Assembly: GCA_000310025.1 (NCBI GenBank)
Contig: FN648769.1
Location: 1-15,157, forward strand
Origin: Ectocarpus siliculosus
Lineage: Eukaryota > Sar > Phaeophyceae > Ectocarpales > Ectocarpaceae
Length of the DNA stretch: 15,157 nucleotides
Reading direction: 5' to 3'
Part shown: positions 15,153 through 15,157 of the stretch, one piece after another
How the letters are laid out: each line of letters starts with the position of its first letter
How positions within the stretch are numbered: position 1 is the stretch's first letter
Program-made: the position numbers and the translations under genes
The notes under the pieces: model-generated
Databases searched by the model: none
The model's input: only the letters and a program-made list of their open reading frames with translations
Told to the model about the DNA's origin: nothing

Positions 15153-15157
15153 ATCAC

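Overview
The window looks like nuclear DNA of a eukaryotic alga, most likely a stramenopile of the brown-alga type. The case rests on long gene-poor stretches, a phase-consistent GT-AG intron, an Ala/Pro-rich reading frame of very high GC, many microsatellites, an FNIP-repeat fragment, and a pogo-like DNA transposon whose transposase ends in a Tudor/SH3-like module. The organism is an inference. No bacterial operon, CRISPR array, rRNA or convincing tRNA is visible.

Positions 1-5830 hold the two best host-type reading frames. A minus-strand frame (1442 to 579) encodes a 287-residue Ala/Pro-rich protein of unknown function. Its stop codon lies 34 nt from a 34-base poly(A) tract on the coding strand, followed by an (AAC)n microsatellite; this resembles a retroposed copy. 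A plus-strand frame (4295 to 5830) encodes an orphan membrane protein with three hydrophobic segments around a large Cys-containing ectodomain. Between them lie mostly noncoding DNA, a cluster of CCGCTAT motifs (1968-2121) and one doubtful minus-strand exon (2890-3127).

Positions 5831-10306 are mostly relics: an FNIP-repeat fragment (6460-6729), broken minus-strand reading frames (8930 to 7977), a 71-bp direct repeat, and a 28-bp near-perfect palindrome inside a possible foldback element. No intact gene is evident.

Positions 10307-15157 form a nested repeat and transposon block and are the most informative part. The substrate is three ~236-bp tandem monomers followed by a decayed satellite built from the motifs GACGGCAAGCACCG, TATAGCAACACGGCAA and CTTCTGACTTGC. 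Three elements flanked by TA dinucleotides sit in it: a 204-bp MITE (10544-10747), a 217-bp MITE with 52-bp inverted ends (12083-12299), and a 1,815-bp pogo-like element (12740-14554). The first MITE and the large element share a terminal core (CCCGCACTTAAGAA) and subterminal sequence, so they look like a nonautonomous/coding pair of one family. The large element keeps only the C-terminal part of a transposase, split by a 209-bp intron, plus an out-of-frame N-terminal ORF with a SHOCT-like helix pair. It therefore looks like an internal-deletion derivative. The window ends in a strong hairpin (15090-15152) that may be the edge of another element.
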